64,000 nt of DNA. Source: Acidobacteriota bacterium. Lineage in GTDB: Bacteria > Acidobacteriota > Blastocatellia > Pyrinomonadales > Pyrinomonadaceae. The notes beneath the pieces were generated by a model. The model did not search any database. It had not been told where the DNA came from and saw only the letters and a list, made by a program, of their open reading frames with translations. Shown one piece after another: positions 17,858-25,954 of the stretch. The DNA is taken from assembly GCA_016703965.1 (NCBI GenBank), contig JADJBB010000021.1:1550001-1614000 (forward strand). Reading direction: 5' to 3'. A program made the translations under genes and the position numbers. Position 1 is the stretch's first letter. Each line of letters begins with the position of its first letter.

Positions 17858-17874
17858 GGATGGAGGTTTGATTC

Positions 17875-17905
17875 GTTCCGCCCGCTCACGCAGGAGGTTC
17901 TGACG
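17875..17905. repeat. Single arm of palindromic family B at the ferredoxin gene's 3' end
   Basis: Matches the arm seen at 19485-19517, 54159-54187 and 62728-62755 (core CCGCCCGCTNACGCAG). It supplies the last five codons (SEPPA) and the stop codon of the [2Fe-2S] gene. Confidence 0.75.
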
Positions 17906-18134
17906 TGGTGACCTCCATTCCGTTTTCTGCGAGCAGCGTGCAGCTTCGTAGGTTTGTGATGCCGTTGATCGTGACGCGGCATTCGAAGCAGATTCCCATT
18001 CCGCACAGCGGGCCGCGTTCGGAACCACTAACCGAAGTGCGAAAATGATCGACACCGGCGTTCAAGATCGCTACGGCGACGGTTGTGCCCGGTTCGACTG
18101 AAATCAGAGTTTTGTTGATCGTGATCGCTGGCAT
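17886..18134 (-). CDS. [2Fe-2S] ferredoxin-like subunit (Fer2_4) of D-hydroxyproline dehydrogenase
   Basis: 82 residues. Cys44, Cys49, Cys52 and Cys65 (CGMGICFEC then RSC) are the four cluster ligands of a plant-type [2Fe-2S] fold, with an N-terminal beta-grasp (ITINKTLISVEPGTTVAVAI). Small subunits like this (HcnC/SoxA-type) carry electrons within hydroxyproline and sarcosine dehydrogenase complexes. It sits between the two flavoprotein genes of the operon. The final residues and stop lie in a palindromic repeat arm (17875-17905), so the native C-terminus may have been replaced. Confidence 0.85.
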   Translation of the reverse strand: MPAITINKTLISVEPGTTVAVAILNAGVDHFRTSVSGSERGPLCGMGICFECRVTINGITNLRSCTLLAENGMEVTTSEPPA

Positions 18135-18143
18135 TTTTCAATC

Positions 18144-18280
18144 GACTGGAGCGGCAAGCATCCCTGCTTGCCACGCCGCAGCTTCTGCGGTGTTATGCTG
18201 CTTGGCATTTAACGTTTAATTTTATCTCGGAGCTTGAGCGTCCTTTGGACGCTGGCAAGCGGGACGCTTGCGCTCCAGTC
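18144..18280. repeat. Palindromic element family C, copy 1
   Basis: Outer arms GACTGGAGCG (18144 on) and its complement ending at 18280, each followed by GCAAGC/CCCGCTTGCC-type segments. About 137 bp, filling the gap between the ferredoxin start and the DadA-like gene and overlapping the latter's stop codon. A second copy is at 57578-57713. Confidence 0.85.
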
Positions 18281-19388
18281 ACGCTGCCGCGAGCCTGGAC
18301 GGCGAATATGGGCTCGCATCGATCATCGACTGTCTGCCAAGGATTTGATCGGCGATCAACTCTCCCGTTCCCAGCGATGTCGTGATCCCCAAACCTTCGT
18401 GACCCGCCGCCGCGTAGACGCTTTTGAATCCCGGGATCAGGCCGATGTACGGCAGATTATCTGGCGTTGCCGGGCGAAAACCTGTCCATGTCCGCACGGC
18501 CGATAGCTCTCTCAATTTTGGCATGTATTCGAATGCCCGTGCTGCCATTCGATTCAAAATATTGTAATCGATCTCCGTGTCTTCTGAACCGAACTGCCGC
18601 GACGAACCGAGAAGGATCTGGCCAGTGCTTCGTGGTTGGACGTTAAATGCGACAGAATCCGTGTCCTTTCCATGGGCTGATTTCAGGTAACCAAGTTCGA
18701 TAAGCTGGTGCGAAACGAAGCCCGGATAACGTTCGGTGATCACGAGATGGCCTTTTCTTTTCAATATTTTAAGCGAAGGTGACAAGATTGAGGCAAGCGC
18801 TCCGGCCGCGTTTATTACCTTTCCGGCCGCAATAAGCGCTCCGTTTTCAAGTTTTACACCTCCGTCTGAGATCTCGACCGCTTTCTTGCCCTTCATTACC
18901 ACGGATCCGTTATGCTTTGCCTTTTCGATCAAAAAATCGGTCGCACAAAGCTGATAAACGACACTGTCCTGTTTTACGAGCAAACCGCCAGCGAGGCCTT
19001 CGCGGAGGTTTGGTTCGGCCTTTCGGAGTGCCGTTTCATTTAGTATTTCTGCTTCGACACCGTGGCTCGCGTAGAAATCTTTTTTGCGGCGAACTTCGTC
19101 CATTTCTTCATCATCGGCCGCAACCCAGATCGTGCCGCAGTGTTCGTATTCGCTATTTTGAGGCAGCGTCGGGGCGAGATCATTCCAGAGCTTTTGCGAA
19201 TAGTTCGTCAAGGCGAACTGGGCTTCGCTGTCGTCCATAACGACGATATGTCCCATTCCGGCGGCTGTCGTTCCGGTAGCCACTTCGTTCGCATCTATAA
19301 CAACGACGCGTAACCCTGCCGAAGAAAGGCTCGCGGCGCCGGCTGCACCGACGATACCTGCACCGACAATGGCAACATCGAAAGTCAT
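18279..19388 (-). CDS. DadA-like FAD-dependent oxidoreductase, D-hydroxyproline dehydrogenase catalytic subunit
   Basis: 369 residues. N-terminal FAD motif (DVAIVGAGIVGAAGAASL), an ATG-type second motif (VINAAGALAS), and the C-terminal DAO signature (RTWTGFRPATPDNLPYIG, AAGHEGLGIT). It belongs to the D-amino acid dehydrogenase/sarcosine oxidase family. Flanked by the hydroxyproline epimerase and the ferredoxin and flavoprotein subunits, it most likely oxidises cis-4-hydroxy-D-proline. I chose ATG 19388; the longer frame to 19445 would read through a palindromic repeat. Glycine or sarcosine oxidase activity is the alternative. Confidence 0.87.
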   Translation of the reverse strand: MTFDVAIVGAGIVGAAGAASLSSAGLRVVVIDANEVATGTTAAGMGHIVVMDDSEAQFALTNYSQKLWNDLAPTLPQNSEYEHCGTIWVAADDEEMDEVRRKKDFYASHGVEAEILNETALRKAEPNLREGLAGGLLVKQDSVVYQLCATDFLIEKAKHNGSVVMKGKKAVEISDGGVKLENGALIAAGKVINAAGALASILSPSLKILKRKGHLVITERYPGFVSHQLIELGYLKSAHGKDTDSVAFNVQPRSTGQILLGSSRQFGSEDTEIDYNILNRMAARAFEYMPKLRELSAVRTWTGFRPATPDNLPYIGLIPGFKSVYAAAGHEGLGITTSLGTGELIADQILGRQSMIDASPYSPSRLAAA

Positions 19389-19394
19389 AAAACT

Positions 19395-19517
19395 AAAGGG
19401 AGAACCACCTGCGTTGGCGGGTGGTCGAGGTGTCATTATTAGCAAAAAGTCGACGCAAATGTACAGATAGCATAGGCCCTATAGCGACCACCCGCTTACG
19501 CAGTTGGTTCTCCCTTT
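19395..19517. repeat. Complete palindromic element, family B
   Basis: Arms 19395-19427 and 19485-19517 pair at 30 of 33 positions, around a 57-nt centre. It fills the gap between the epimerase stop and the DadA-like start. Confidence 0.92.
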
Positions 19518-19521
19518 GTGC

Positions 19522-20457
19522 TCAAATACCGAAGCAGAATGGATCGAGCGGATCAAGAATCAATTCGACCTCCGCCGTCACAAATGCTGAGCCACGTATC
19601 GATGGGATGATATTGCCGTCAATGATCGATACCGTTCCCTCAAAAACGCTGCCAATAATACTCTCCTGACGCCAGATCTGGCCTTCGGCTAGTTTGCCGT
19701 CGGCGTATAGGCAGGCGAGTTTTGCACTCGTGCCGGTTCCGCAGGGCGAGCGGTCGTATTCGATGCCCGGGCAGAGGACGAAATTGCGGCTGTCAGCTGT
19801 CCGCGTCGGCGAAAAAAGCTCGATGTGGTCGATCTCGGCTCCGTTTGCTCCGGTTATGTTGCCTTTTACCAGAGCATCGCGAATGCGGGCTGAGAAACTG
19901 GTCAGATCGTCGAGGTGTTTGAATTCGAGCGTCAAGGGATGATCGCCGACGAGGAAAAACCAGTTGCCGCCGTACGCGACATCGCCGCGGATCGTTCCGT
20001 AGCCTTCGACATCGACGGCGACATCTTTTGTGTGGCGATAGCTCGGGACGTTGGTGATCGTGACCATTCCGTCGGTGCTGAGTTCGGCCTCGACCGTGCC
20101 GACGGGCGTTTCGATCTTGTGCATTCCAGCGGAAATACGGCCCACGTGTTCGAGGGTTTTGATGAGCCCGATCGTGCCGTGGCCGCACATGCCAAGAAAG
20201 CCGACGTTGTTAAAAAAGATCACACCAGCAGCCGAATCCGGATCCACCGGGTCGCACAAAAGTGCACCGACGACAGCATCGTGCCCACGAGGTTCACGGA
20301 CTATCGAGGATCGCAATTTGTCATGATCGCGGCGGAAAGTCTCGAGCCGTTCCGCCATCGTTCCGCTTCCAAGATCAGGAAAACCCCCGATGACCACGCG
20401 CGTCGGTTCGCCGCCGGTGTGCGAGTCGATGGCCTTGATTCGTTTAACTTCGGACAT
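19522..20457 (-). CDS. 4-hydroxyproline 2-epimerase (proline racemase family)
   Basis: 311 residues. Both catalytic cysteines of the family are present: Cys91 (MCGHGTIG) and Cys239 (RSPCGTGT). Having Cys in the second position argues for a racemase or epimerase rather than trans-3-hydroxyproline dehydratase, where it is Thr. N-terminal IDSHTGGEPTRVV is also diagnostic. In this operon it should convert trans-4-hydroxy-L-proline to cis-4-hydroxy-D-proline, the substrate of the dehydrogenase encoded downstream. It is the first gene of the operon, so the promoter should lie within 20458-20568, shared with the divergent deacetylase gene. No regulator gene adjoins it. Confidence 0.9.
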   Translation of the reverse strand: MSEVKRIKAIDSHTGGEPTRVVIGGFPDLGSGTMAERLETFRRDHDKLRSSIVREPRGHDAVVGALLCDPVDPDSAAGVIFFNNVGFLGMCGHGTIGLIKTLEHVGRISAGMHKIETPVGTVEAELSTDGMVTITNVPSYRHTKDVAVDVEGYGTIRGDVAYGGNWFFLVGDHPLTLEFKHLDDLTSFSARIRDALVKGNITGANGAEIDHIELFSPTRTADSRNFVLCPGIEYDRSPCGTGTSAKLACLYADGKLAEGQIWRQESIIGSVFEGTVSIIDGNIIPSIRGSAFVTAEVELILDPLDPFCFGI

Positions 20458-20473
20458 ATGATATCGAGAATTA

Positions 20474-20558
20474 AACCACAGATGGACGCTGATTTACACT
20501 GAGAGTAAATCGATTTTTTCGTCAAAAATATCTGCGTCCATCTGTGTTAATCTGTGGA
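20474..20558. repeat. CACAGATGGACGC-type intergenic repeat pair
   Basis: Two related arms: AACCACAGATGGACGC near 20474 and its near complement GCGTCCATCTGTG ending at 20558. It occupies the divergent promoter region between the epimerase and HDAC-family genes. Similar strings are frequent in environmental genomes. Confidence 0.7.
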
Positions 20559-20568
20559 TATTACCTTT

Positions 20569-21507
20569 ATGAAAACCGCACTCATTCACCATCCCATCTA
20601 TCAAAAACACAACACCGGCCCGGGACATCCCGAGACTTCGCTGCGATACACGGCGGTTATGGACGCCCTTCGTCAGGACGCCACGTTTTGGGCGAATTTG
20701 ACCGAGATCACGCCAGAACGAGCTTCGAAAGGGCACATTCAGGCGGCGCATACGCCTAATCATTTTAAGTTTGTCGAGGGTGCGATCGAGCATGGGCTGG
20801 ACCGTCTGGATGCTGATACGACGATCTCGATGCAGTCGTTCGAGGCGGCGATGTTTGCGGCGGGCGGAGCGGTCGCGGCGGTGGATGCGGTGATGAAGGG
20901 CGAGGCGAAGAACGCTTTTGTGGCGGCACGTCCGCCGGGGCACCACGCCTCGGGTGAGCATGCGATGGGGTTTTGTATATTTAATAACGTCGCCGTTGCC
21001 GCAAAGCACGCTCAGAATTACAAAGACGTCGACCGCGTCGCGATCATCGATTGGGACGTCCACCACGGCAACGGTACGCAAGGGATCTTTTACGCCGACC
21101 CGAGCGTACATTTCTTTTCTATGCACCAATATCCGTGGTATCCGGGAACTGGAACGCGAGGGGAAATGGGCCACAGCCGAGGGCTCGGTTCGACGATGAA
21201 TCTGCCGGTCAAAGCCAACACGCCGGCGGCGGAGCAGAAACGGATGTTCGAGGCGGCGATAGAGGATATTTCGACCAACTACAAACCTGATTTTATTCTC
21301 ATCTCGGCAGGCTTTGATGCCCATTTGACCGATCCGCTCGGGCAATTGCGGCTCGAGAATGAGGATTACATTTCCATGACCGAAACGGTCCTAAAATGGG
21401 CTGACGAAGTTTGCGGCGGACGCGTCGTTTCGGTGCTTGAGGGCGGTTACAATCTCGAAACGCTCGGCGGCACGGTCAAATCACATGTGGAGGCATTGAT
21501 GCGATGA
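20569..21507 (+). CDS. HDAC-family deacetylase (AcuC/AphA/class II HDAC-like)
   Basis: 312 residues from ATG 20569 (an in-frame GTG 15 nt upstream lies inside a repeat). The family signatures are complete: RPPGHHASGEHAMGFCIFNN with catalytic His125-His126, zinc ligands Asp163 and His165 (DWDVHHGNGTQ) and Asp250 (SAGFDAH), and the C-terminal EGGYN. It is a zinc hydrolase removing acetyl groups from lysines, polyamines or similar; bacterial substrates are usually unknown. Its stop overlaps the beta-lactamase start (ATGA), so the two are translated together. Divergent from the hydroxyproline operon. Confidence 0.9.
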   Translation: MKTALIHHPIYQKHNTGPGHPETSLRYTAVMDALRQDATFWANLTEITPERASKGHIQAAHTPNHFKFVEGAIEHGLDRLDADTTISMQSFEAAMFAAGGAVAAVDAVMKGEAKNAFVAARPPGHHASGEHAMGFCIFNNVAVAAKHAQNYKDVDRVAIIDWDVHHGNGTQGIFYADPSVHFFSMHQYPWYPGTGTRGEMGHSRGLGSTMNLPVKANTPAAEQKRMFEAAIEDISTNYKPDFILISAGFDAHLTDPLGQLRLENEDYISMTETVLKWADEVCGGRVVSVLEGGYNLETLGGTVKSHVEALMR

Positions 21508-22508
21508 AGAAGCTGTTTTTTGTGCTGTTGATTGCGTCGTTGATTGCTGGCTGTAACCTTAAAGATCTACCGACCGAGTTTCCAACTCCGCCGCCGGTTC
21601 CTCCGGCGACGCCGCTCGAAAAAATGACGCTCAAGCCGGATGCCGAGCTTGAGAAACAGATCGCAAAGATCGCTGAGTCGGCGAAAGGCAAGGTCGGCGT
21701 CGCGGCGGTTTTGCTTGAAACGGGTGATTCTGCAATGCTCAATTCTGACCAGCGTTTCCCGATGCAGAGCGTCTACAAACTGCCGATCTCGATGGCGGTG
21801 ATGGATCAGACCCGCCGCGGCGAACTCGATCTCGATGAAAAGATCGGCGTCACGAAAGAGGACATGGTCGGCGAAAGCCAGCATTCGCCGCTTCGCGACG
21901 CAAATCCGAACGGCGGCGAGTTCACCATCCGCGAACTGATCCGCTTCGCTTTGGTCGAAAGCGACGGTACGGCGAGTGATGTTCTGATGCGTATCGCCGG
22001 CGGTGGGCCGCAGATCCAGAATTTTCTAACGCAGATCGGCGTCAAAAATATGCGGGTCCTGAATACTGAGAAGGATCTCGCACTCGATTGGCAGAAGCAG
22101 TATCAGAACTATTCGACTCCAAACGACGCGATCGAACTGCTTCGATGGCTACAAACGTCTACCGCAACGCCGAAAAGGTTTGATGATAACGACGCAAGCG
22201 ACAAACTTGCCGAGGACAAGGCGAACGACGAACTGGTAATGTGGTTCATGGAAGCATCTATCCCCGGGGCAAAACGCTTCAAAGGCTCACTGCCTCCAAA
22301 TACGATCGTCGCCCACAAAACCGGCACGTCCGGCACGCAAAACGGCATCACAGCCGCGACGAACGACATCGGCATTATTACGCTGCCAAACGGCAAACAT
22401 ATTGCGATAGCGGTTTTCGTCTCAGATTCTCCGGCTGATCAGGACGCTCGCGAGACTGTAATTGCTCGGGTCGCGAAGGCGGTTTGGGATCGTTGGAATC
22501 TTCGCTAA
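21504..22508 (+). CDS. Lipoprotein class A beta-lactamase (subclass A2-like)
   Basis: 334 residues. Lipobox LIAGC with Cys17, then a proline-rich linker (25-38). Active-site Ser89-x-x-Lys92 (QSVYKL), SDG at 153-155 in place of SDN, Glu189 in the omega loop (NTEKDLALDWQKQYQNY, close to the PER/VEB pattern TE...QYQN), and KTG at 272-274 (HKTGTSG). All catalytic residues are present, so it should be an acylating serine beta-lactamase or related hydrolase anchored in a membrane. Spectrum cannot be told. Coupled to the HDAC-family gene by ATGA overlap; the pairing has no obvious biochemical logic. Confidence 0.87.
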   Translation: MKKLFFVLLIASLIAGCNLKDLPTEFPTPPPVPPATPLEKMTLKPDAELEKQIAKIAESAKGKVGVAAVLLETGDSAMLNSDQRFPMQSVYKLPISMAVMDQTRRGELDLDEKIGVTKEDMVGESQHSPLRDANPNGGEFTIRELIRFALVESDGTASDVLMRIAGGGPQIQNFLTQIGVKNMRVLNTEKDLALDWQKQYQNYSTPNDAIELLRWLQTSTATPKRFDDNDASDKLAEDKANDELVMWFMEASIPGAKRFKGSLPPNTIVAHKTGTSGTQNGITAATNDIGIITLPNGKHIAIAVFVSDSPADQDARETVIARVAKAVWDRWNLR

Positions 22509-22617
22509 ACGCTTCATAGCATCCCAATAGAGTTAGCTGAAACAAATCTTCCGCCCGCCTCGTTATACCTGCATCTAAGAAATTACCGTATTTTCGATTA
22601 TCAGAGGTTTTAATTTT

Positions 22618-25233
22618 ATGCGTAATAGTTTTGCCCGCCGCGTGTTTGCGGGGTTGATGCTTGCGACATTTGCTGTTTCGGGCGTTGTTCAGGCTCGTCC
22701 GATGCCGGTTCCGTCGGTTTTTCAGCAGGACGAGAAGAAAAAGCTGCCGCCGGTCAATTACATCCGCAGCCGCAAGATCGATGTGAAGCATATTGCGATC
22801 GATCTTAAATTTGACTGGGATAAAGAACAGGCGATGGGCAGGACGACCGTGACCTTTTCACCGTTCAACGATACAAACATCTTCCAGCTCGATGCAGCGA
22901 TGATGACGATCAATTCGGTCAAGCTCGTGGGCGGTCCTGACCTCAAATATACCTACGACGGCAAAAAAGACGGTGACAATCTCGATGTCACGCTCGACCA
23001 CGTTTACAAGGCGGGTGAGGACGTAAAGGTCGTTGTCGATTACGCAACCAACTACGTTAACAAAGCCGAGGGCGATACCGCGATCGGCGGGTTTGGGCGT
23101 GGGCTTCGATTTATCAAGCCGACGGCAGACAACCCTTCGAAACCGCGTCAGATATGGTCTCAAGGCGAATCGGAATTTAACCGCTACTGGTTCCCGTCAT
23201 ACGACACACCCAACGATTTTCACACCCAGGAATTGCATGCAACGGTCGAAAAGCCGTTTTTTGTCGTCTCGAACGGCAAGCTGATGGACACCAAGGACAA
23301 CGGCAACAACACGCGGACGTTTTACTGGAAGATGGACATTCCGTTCTCCAACTATCTCTCGTCGATCGTGGTAAGCGAGACGACGCCGGTGGTTCAGGAT
23401 TTCGAAGGCATTCCGGTTTACAACTACGGCTATACGAACGAGACCAAAGAGGTTGCGGCGACGGTCAAAAATCTGCCCGCGACTATGAAGTTCTTTTCCG
23501 AGCTAACCGGCGTTAAATACGCGTATCCAAAATATTCACAAGCATTTGTCGAGGATTTTGGCGGCGGAATGGAGAATATTTCGGCGACGACGCAGATCGA
23601 GGAGATGATCCACGACGAACGCGAACTGCTCGACGGAGACAGCGAATCGCTGCAGTCACACGAGCTGGCTCACCAGTGGTTTGGCGACTATGTAACGTGC
23701 CGGGATTGGGGCCAGATCTGGCTGAACGAGAGCTTTGCGACCTACATGCAGACGATGTGGACCGAGAAACTCAAGGGCCATGACGAATTCTTATACACGG
23801 ACATCCGCGGTAATCAGAACAGCGTTATAGGTACGTGGAATCAGGGCGTTCGCCGACCGATCGTTACCAAATACTATGCGGACAAGGACGCGATGTTCGA
23901 TACTTACGCCTATCCGGGCGGCGGTTCGGTTCTGCACATGCTGCGTAAACATCTCGGTGACAGGCTGTTTTCGGCTTCGCTCAAACATTATTTGACCCAG
24001 AACGCCCATCAGCCTGTCTCGACCGAGGATCTGCGTATCGCGATCGAGGAAACGACCGGGCAGTCGATGGATTGGTTCTTTGACGAATGGCTCTACAAAA
24101 TGGGCCATCCCATCTTTGAGATCACGCAAAATTATGACGAAGCAGCGAAAAAGCTGACGCTCAGCGTAAAACAAACTCAAAAGATCGATGTAAACAACGA
24201 ATATCCGCAGACCGAATTCTTCCAGACATACATAGATGTCGCGATAGACAACAAGGTCCAACGTGTCTGGCTCGAGCCAAAGGCTGAGAATGTTTTTACC
24301 TTCGATTCGGCCACGAAGCCGAAGCTCGTGAATTTCGATTACGAAGGAACTTTGCTCAAGGAGATGAAGTTCGAAAAATCGACCGACGACCTGCTCTACC
24401 AGATGGCGAACGACAAAGACGTCATAGGCCGTCGTTGGGCGATGGGCGAGCTTGAGAAAAAAGCCGCAGATGCCGGCGTACGTCCGCGAGTGATAGATGC
24501 ATTGATCGTTTCGGCGGAGAAGGATCCGTTTTGGCGTATTCGCCGAGCGGCTTTGTCGGTGATCGCCAATCTCTACTCACCTGATCCGCGTCCCGGCCAG
24601 CCGCGTCCTGCCGCGAAGCTCGATGCGAATGTCGAGGCGATGCTGATCCGTCTGACCAGGGACAAAGAATCAGCGGTCCGCGGTGATGCGATCGAACTGC
24701 TCGGCGAGACGCAGGATAAAAAGTATGTAGATCTCGCTCTGGGTATGGTGAATGATCGCAGCTATGAGGTTATCGACCAGTCGTCCCTCGCGTTGGGACG
24801 AATAAAGGATGCCCGAGCTTATGACGCTCTCGCCAAATTAGCGGCGACGCCGTCGTGGAAGGGCCGTATTCAGATCGCAGGTTTTAACGCTCTGGCAGAA
24901 CTCGCTGATAAACGGGGATTTGATGCGGGATTTAAAGCCGCTACGGACAAAACGTTGCCGTTCAATGTCAGAACGGCCGCTCTTGGCGTTGTCGGTGCGA
25001 CCGGCAAAGGCGATGCTCGGGCCTATCCGCTGATCTTTGAGAAATTCAAGACGGCATATGATGCGGGGAACGTGCAGGGAATCGTTAACGGTATTCAGGC
25101 GATCGTAAAACTTGCTGATCCTCGCGGTCGGGAGGCGATCGATATGCTGAAGGTTAAATTCAAGGACAATCCGGGAGCGATGCAGTTCGTCGCCGCCCAG
25201 GAAGCGGCCCTGAAAGCGGCGATCAAACCATAA
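22618..25233 (+). CDS. Exported M1-family aminopeptidase with HEAT-repeat C-terminus
   Basis: 871 residues with a signal peptide (ending near VVQARPM). Gluzincin motif HELAH at 348-352 with the third zinc ligand Glu371 (WLNESFATYMQ), preceded by the exopeptidase motif GGGMEN. Residues beyond about 590 form HEAT-like repeats (DPFWRIRRAALSVIANL, ESAVRGDAIELLGE, YEVIDQSSLALGRIKD) in place of the usual ERAP-C domain. It removes N-terminal residues from peptides outside the cytoplasm, which fits a protein-degrading lifestyle. Single-gene unit followed by a clear terminator at 25249. Confidence 0.92.
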   Translation: MRNSFARRVFAGLMLATFAVSGVVQARPMPVPSVFQQDEKKKLPPVNYIRSRKIDVKHIAIDLKFDWDKEQAMGRTTVTFSPFNDTNIFQLDAAMMTINSVKLVGGPDLKYTYDGKKDGDNLDVTLDHVYKAGEDVKVVVDYATNYVNKAEGDTAIGGFGRGLRFIKPTADNPSKPRQIWSQGESEFNRYWFPSYDTPNDFHTQELHATVEKPFFVVSNGKLMDTKDNGNNTRTFYWKMDIPFSNYLSSIVVSETTPVVQDFEGIPVYNYGYTNETKEVAATVKNLPATMKFFSELTGVKYAYPKYSQAFVEDFGGGMENISATTQIEEMIHDERELLDGDSESLQSHELAHQWFGDYVTCRDWGQIWLNESFATYMQTMWTEKLKGHDEFLYTDIRGNQNSVIGTWNQGVRRPIVTKYYADKDAMFDTYAYPGGGSVLHMLRKHLGDRLFSASLKHYLTQNAHQPVSTEDLRIAIEETTGQSMDWFFDEWLYKMGHPIFEITQNYDEAAKKLTLSVKQTQKIDVNNEYPQTEFFQTYIDVAIDNKVQRVWLEPKAENVFTFDSATKPKLVNFDYEGTLLKEMKFEKSTDDLLYQMANDKDVIGRRWAMGELEKKAADAGVRPRVIDALIVSAEKDPFWRIRRAALSVIANLYSPDPRPGQPRPAAKLDANVEAMLIRLTRDKESAVRGDAIELLGETQDKKYVDLALGMVNDRSYEVIDQSSLALGRIKDARAYDALAKLAATPSWKGRIQIAGFNALAELADKRGFDAGFKAATDKTLPFNVRTAALGVVGATGKGDARAYPLIFEKFKTAYDAGNVQGIVNGIQAIVKLADPRGREAIDMLKVKFKDNPGAMQFVAAQEAALKAAIKP

Positions 25234-25248
25234 GAAACGACAAAGAAA

Positions 25249-25276
25249 AAAGGCGGGGAAATCATTACCCGCCTTT
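25249..25276 (+). terminator. Terminator of the M1 aminopeptidase gene
   Basis: Stem AAAGGCGGG/CCCGCCTTT around a 10-nt loop, 15 nt after the stop codon, ending in TTT. Confidence 0.85.
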
Positions 25277-25571
25277 GAGTTTATGTATTATGTCAGTGGA
25301 ATCCAACGCCTTAATTTTGAGTTCCAGTATAAATAAACGCCTGGATAATTGATTAGTTGCATTTCTTTTTTGGCCCGTGGCATTCCTCAGTGCAAGAAAA
25401 GCGATTTGACTCGCAAGCAAGGACTATCTAAACTCGTATCTTGTTATAGTGGTGAGTTAAAGCAACTTGCGGCCACGTAAAATAAACCGCTAAACAGCAA
25501 GAGTGAAATTCACGATTTGTCGAAACTCTGTGCTTGTCTAGCATAGAGTTTTTTGATTTAGTGCACTTGCT
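25277..25571 (+). promoter_or_regulatory. 295-nt leader with a terminator-like hairpin before the VOC-metH operon
   Basis: No gene seen. At 25524-25554 AACTCTGTGCT pairs with AGCATAGAGTT (one mismatch) around a 5-nt loop and is followed by six T, ending 17 nt before the VOC start codon. If transcription starts upstream, this is positioned as an attenuator. I could not recognise a cobalamin or SAM riboswitch consensus in the preceding 240 nt. Confidence 0.45.
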
Positions 25572-25940
25572 ATGAAAGCGGAACTGTCACGGCTGATATT
25601 GTTTGTTGACGACATTGAAAAAATGTCTGAGTTTTACGAGGGCGTTTTGGGTCTCGACAAACTTCCGGGCGGATCGGATGGTTTTGTTTGTTTTGCGGCT
25701 GGTGCATCGCAGGTTTGCCTTCACAGCCTGCCGGCAGAGTATCGATCTGAAAGCGGCGAGTATCCGAAACGCGAAGATACTTACGTTAAGTTCGTTTTTT
25801 ATTCGGCAGATGTGCCGGCGGATCGTCAATATTTACTTGATCGCGGCGTACGGATGAATGAGACGGTGCGATATGGCGAGATCGAAGTCTGCGACGGTGC
25901 CGACCCCGAAGGCAATATTTTTCAGATCAGCGGCCGTTGA
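25572..25940 (+). CDS. VOC family (glyoxalase-fold) protein
   Basis: 122 residues. Starts KAELSRLILFVDDIEKMSEFYEGVLGL and ends ICDGADPEGNIFQISGR-like (EVCDGADPEGNIFQIS), the paired VOC half-motifs. The usual N-terminal metal His is replaced (LILFVDD), so metal binding is doubtful. It ends 14 nt before the metH start, suggesting an operon with methionine synthase. Function unknown. Not closely similar to the VOC protein at 12455. Confidence 0.8.
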   Translation: MKAELSRLILFVDDIEKMSEFYEGVLGLDKLPGGSDGFVCFAAGASQVCLHSLPAEYRSESGEYPKREDTYVKFVFYSADVPADRQYLLDRGVRMNETVRYGEIEVCDGADPEGNIFQISGR

Positions 25941-25954
25941 AGGTGCGTAATTTT

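Noticed and set aside
20494..21345. 283-codon minus-strand frame opposite the HDAC-family gene
   Set aside because: The plus strand has all catalytic motifs of the family; the antisense frame has basic low-complexity composition and no motif.
21504..22508. Penicillin-binding protein or D-Ala-D-Ala carboxypeptidase instead of beta-lactamase
   Set aside because: The omega-loop Glu region and the length fit class A2 beta-lactamases better; still only motif-based.
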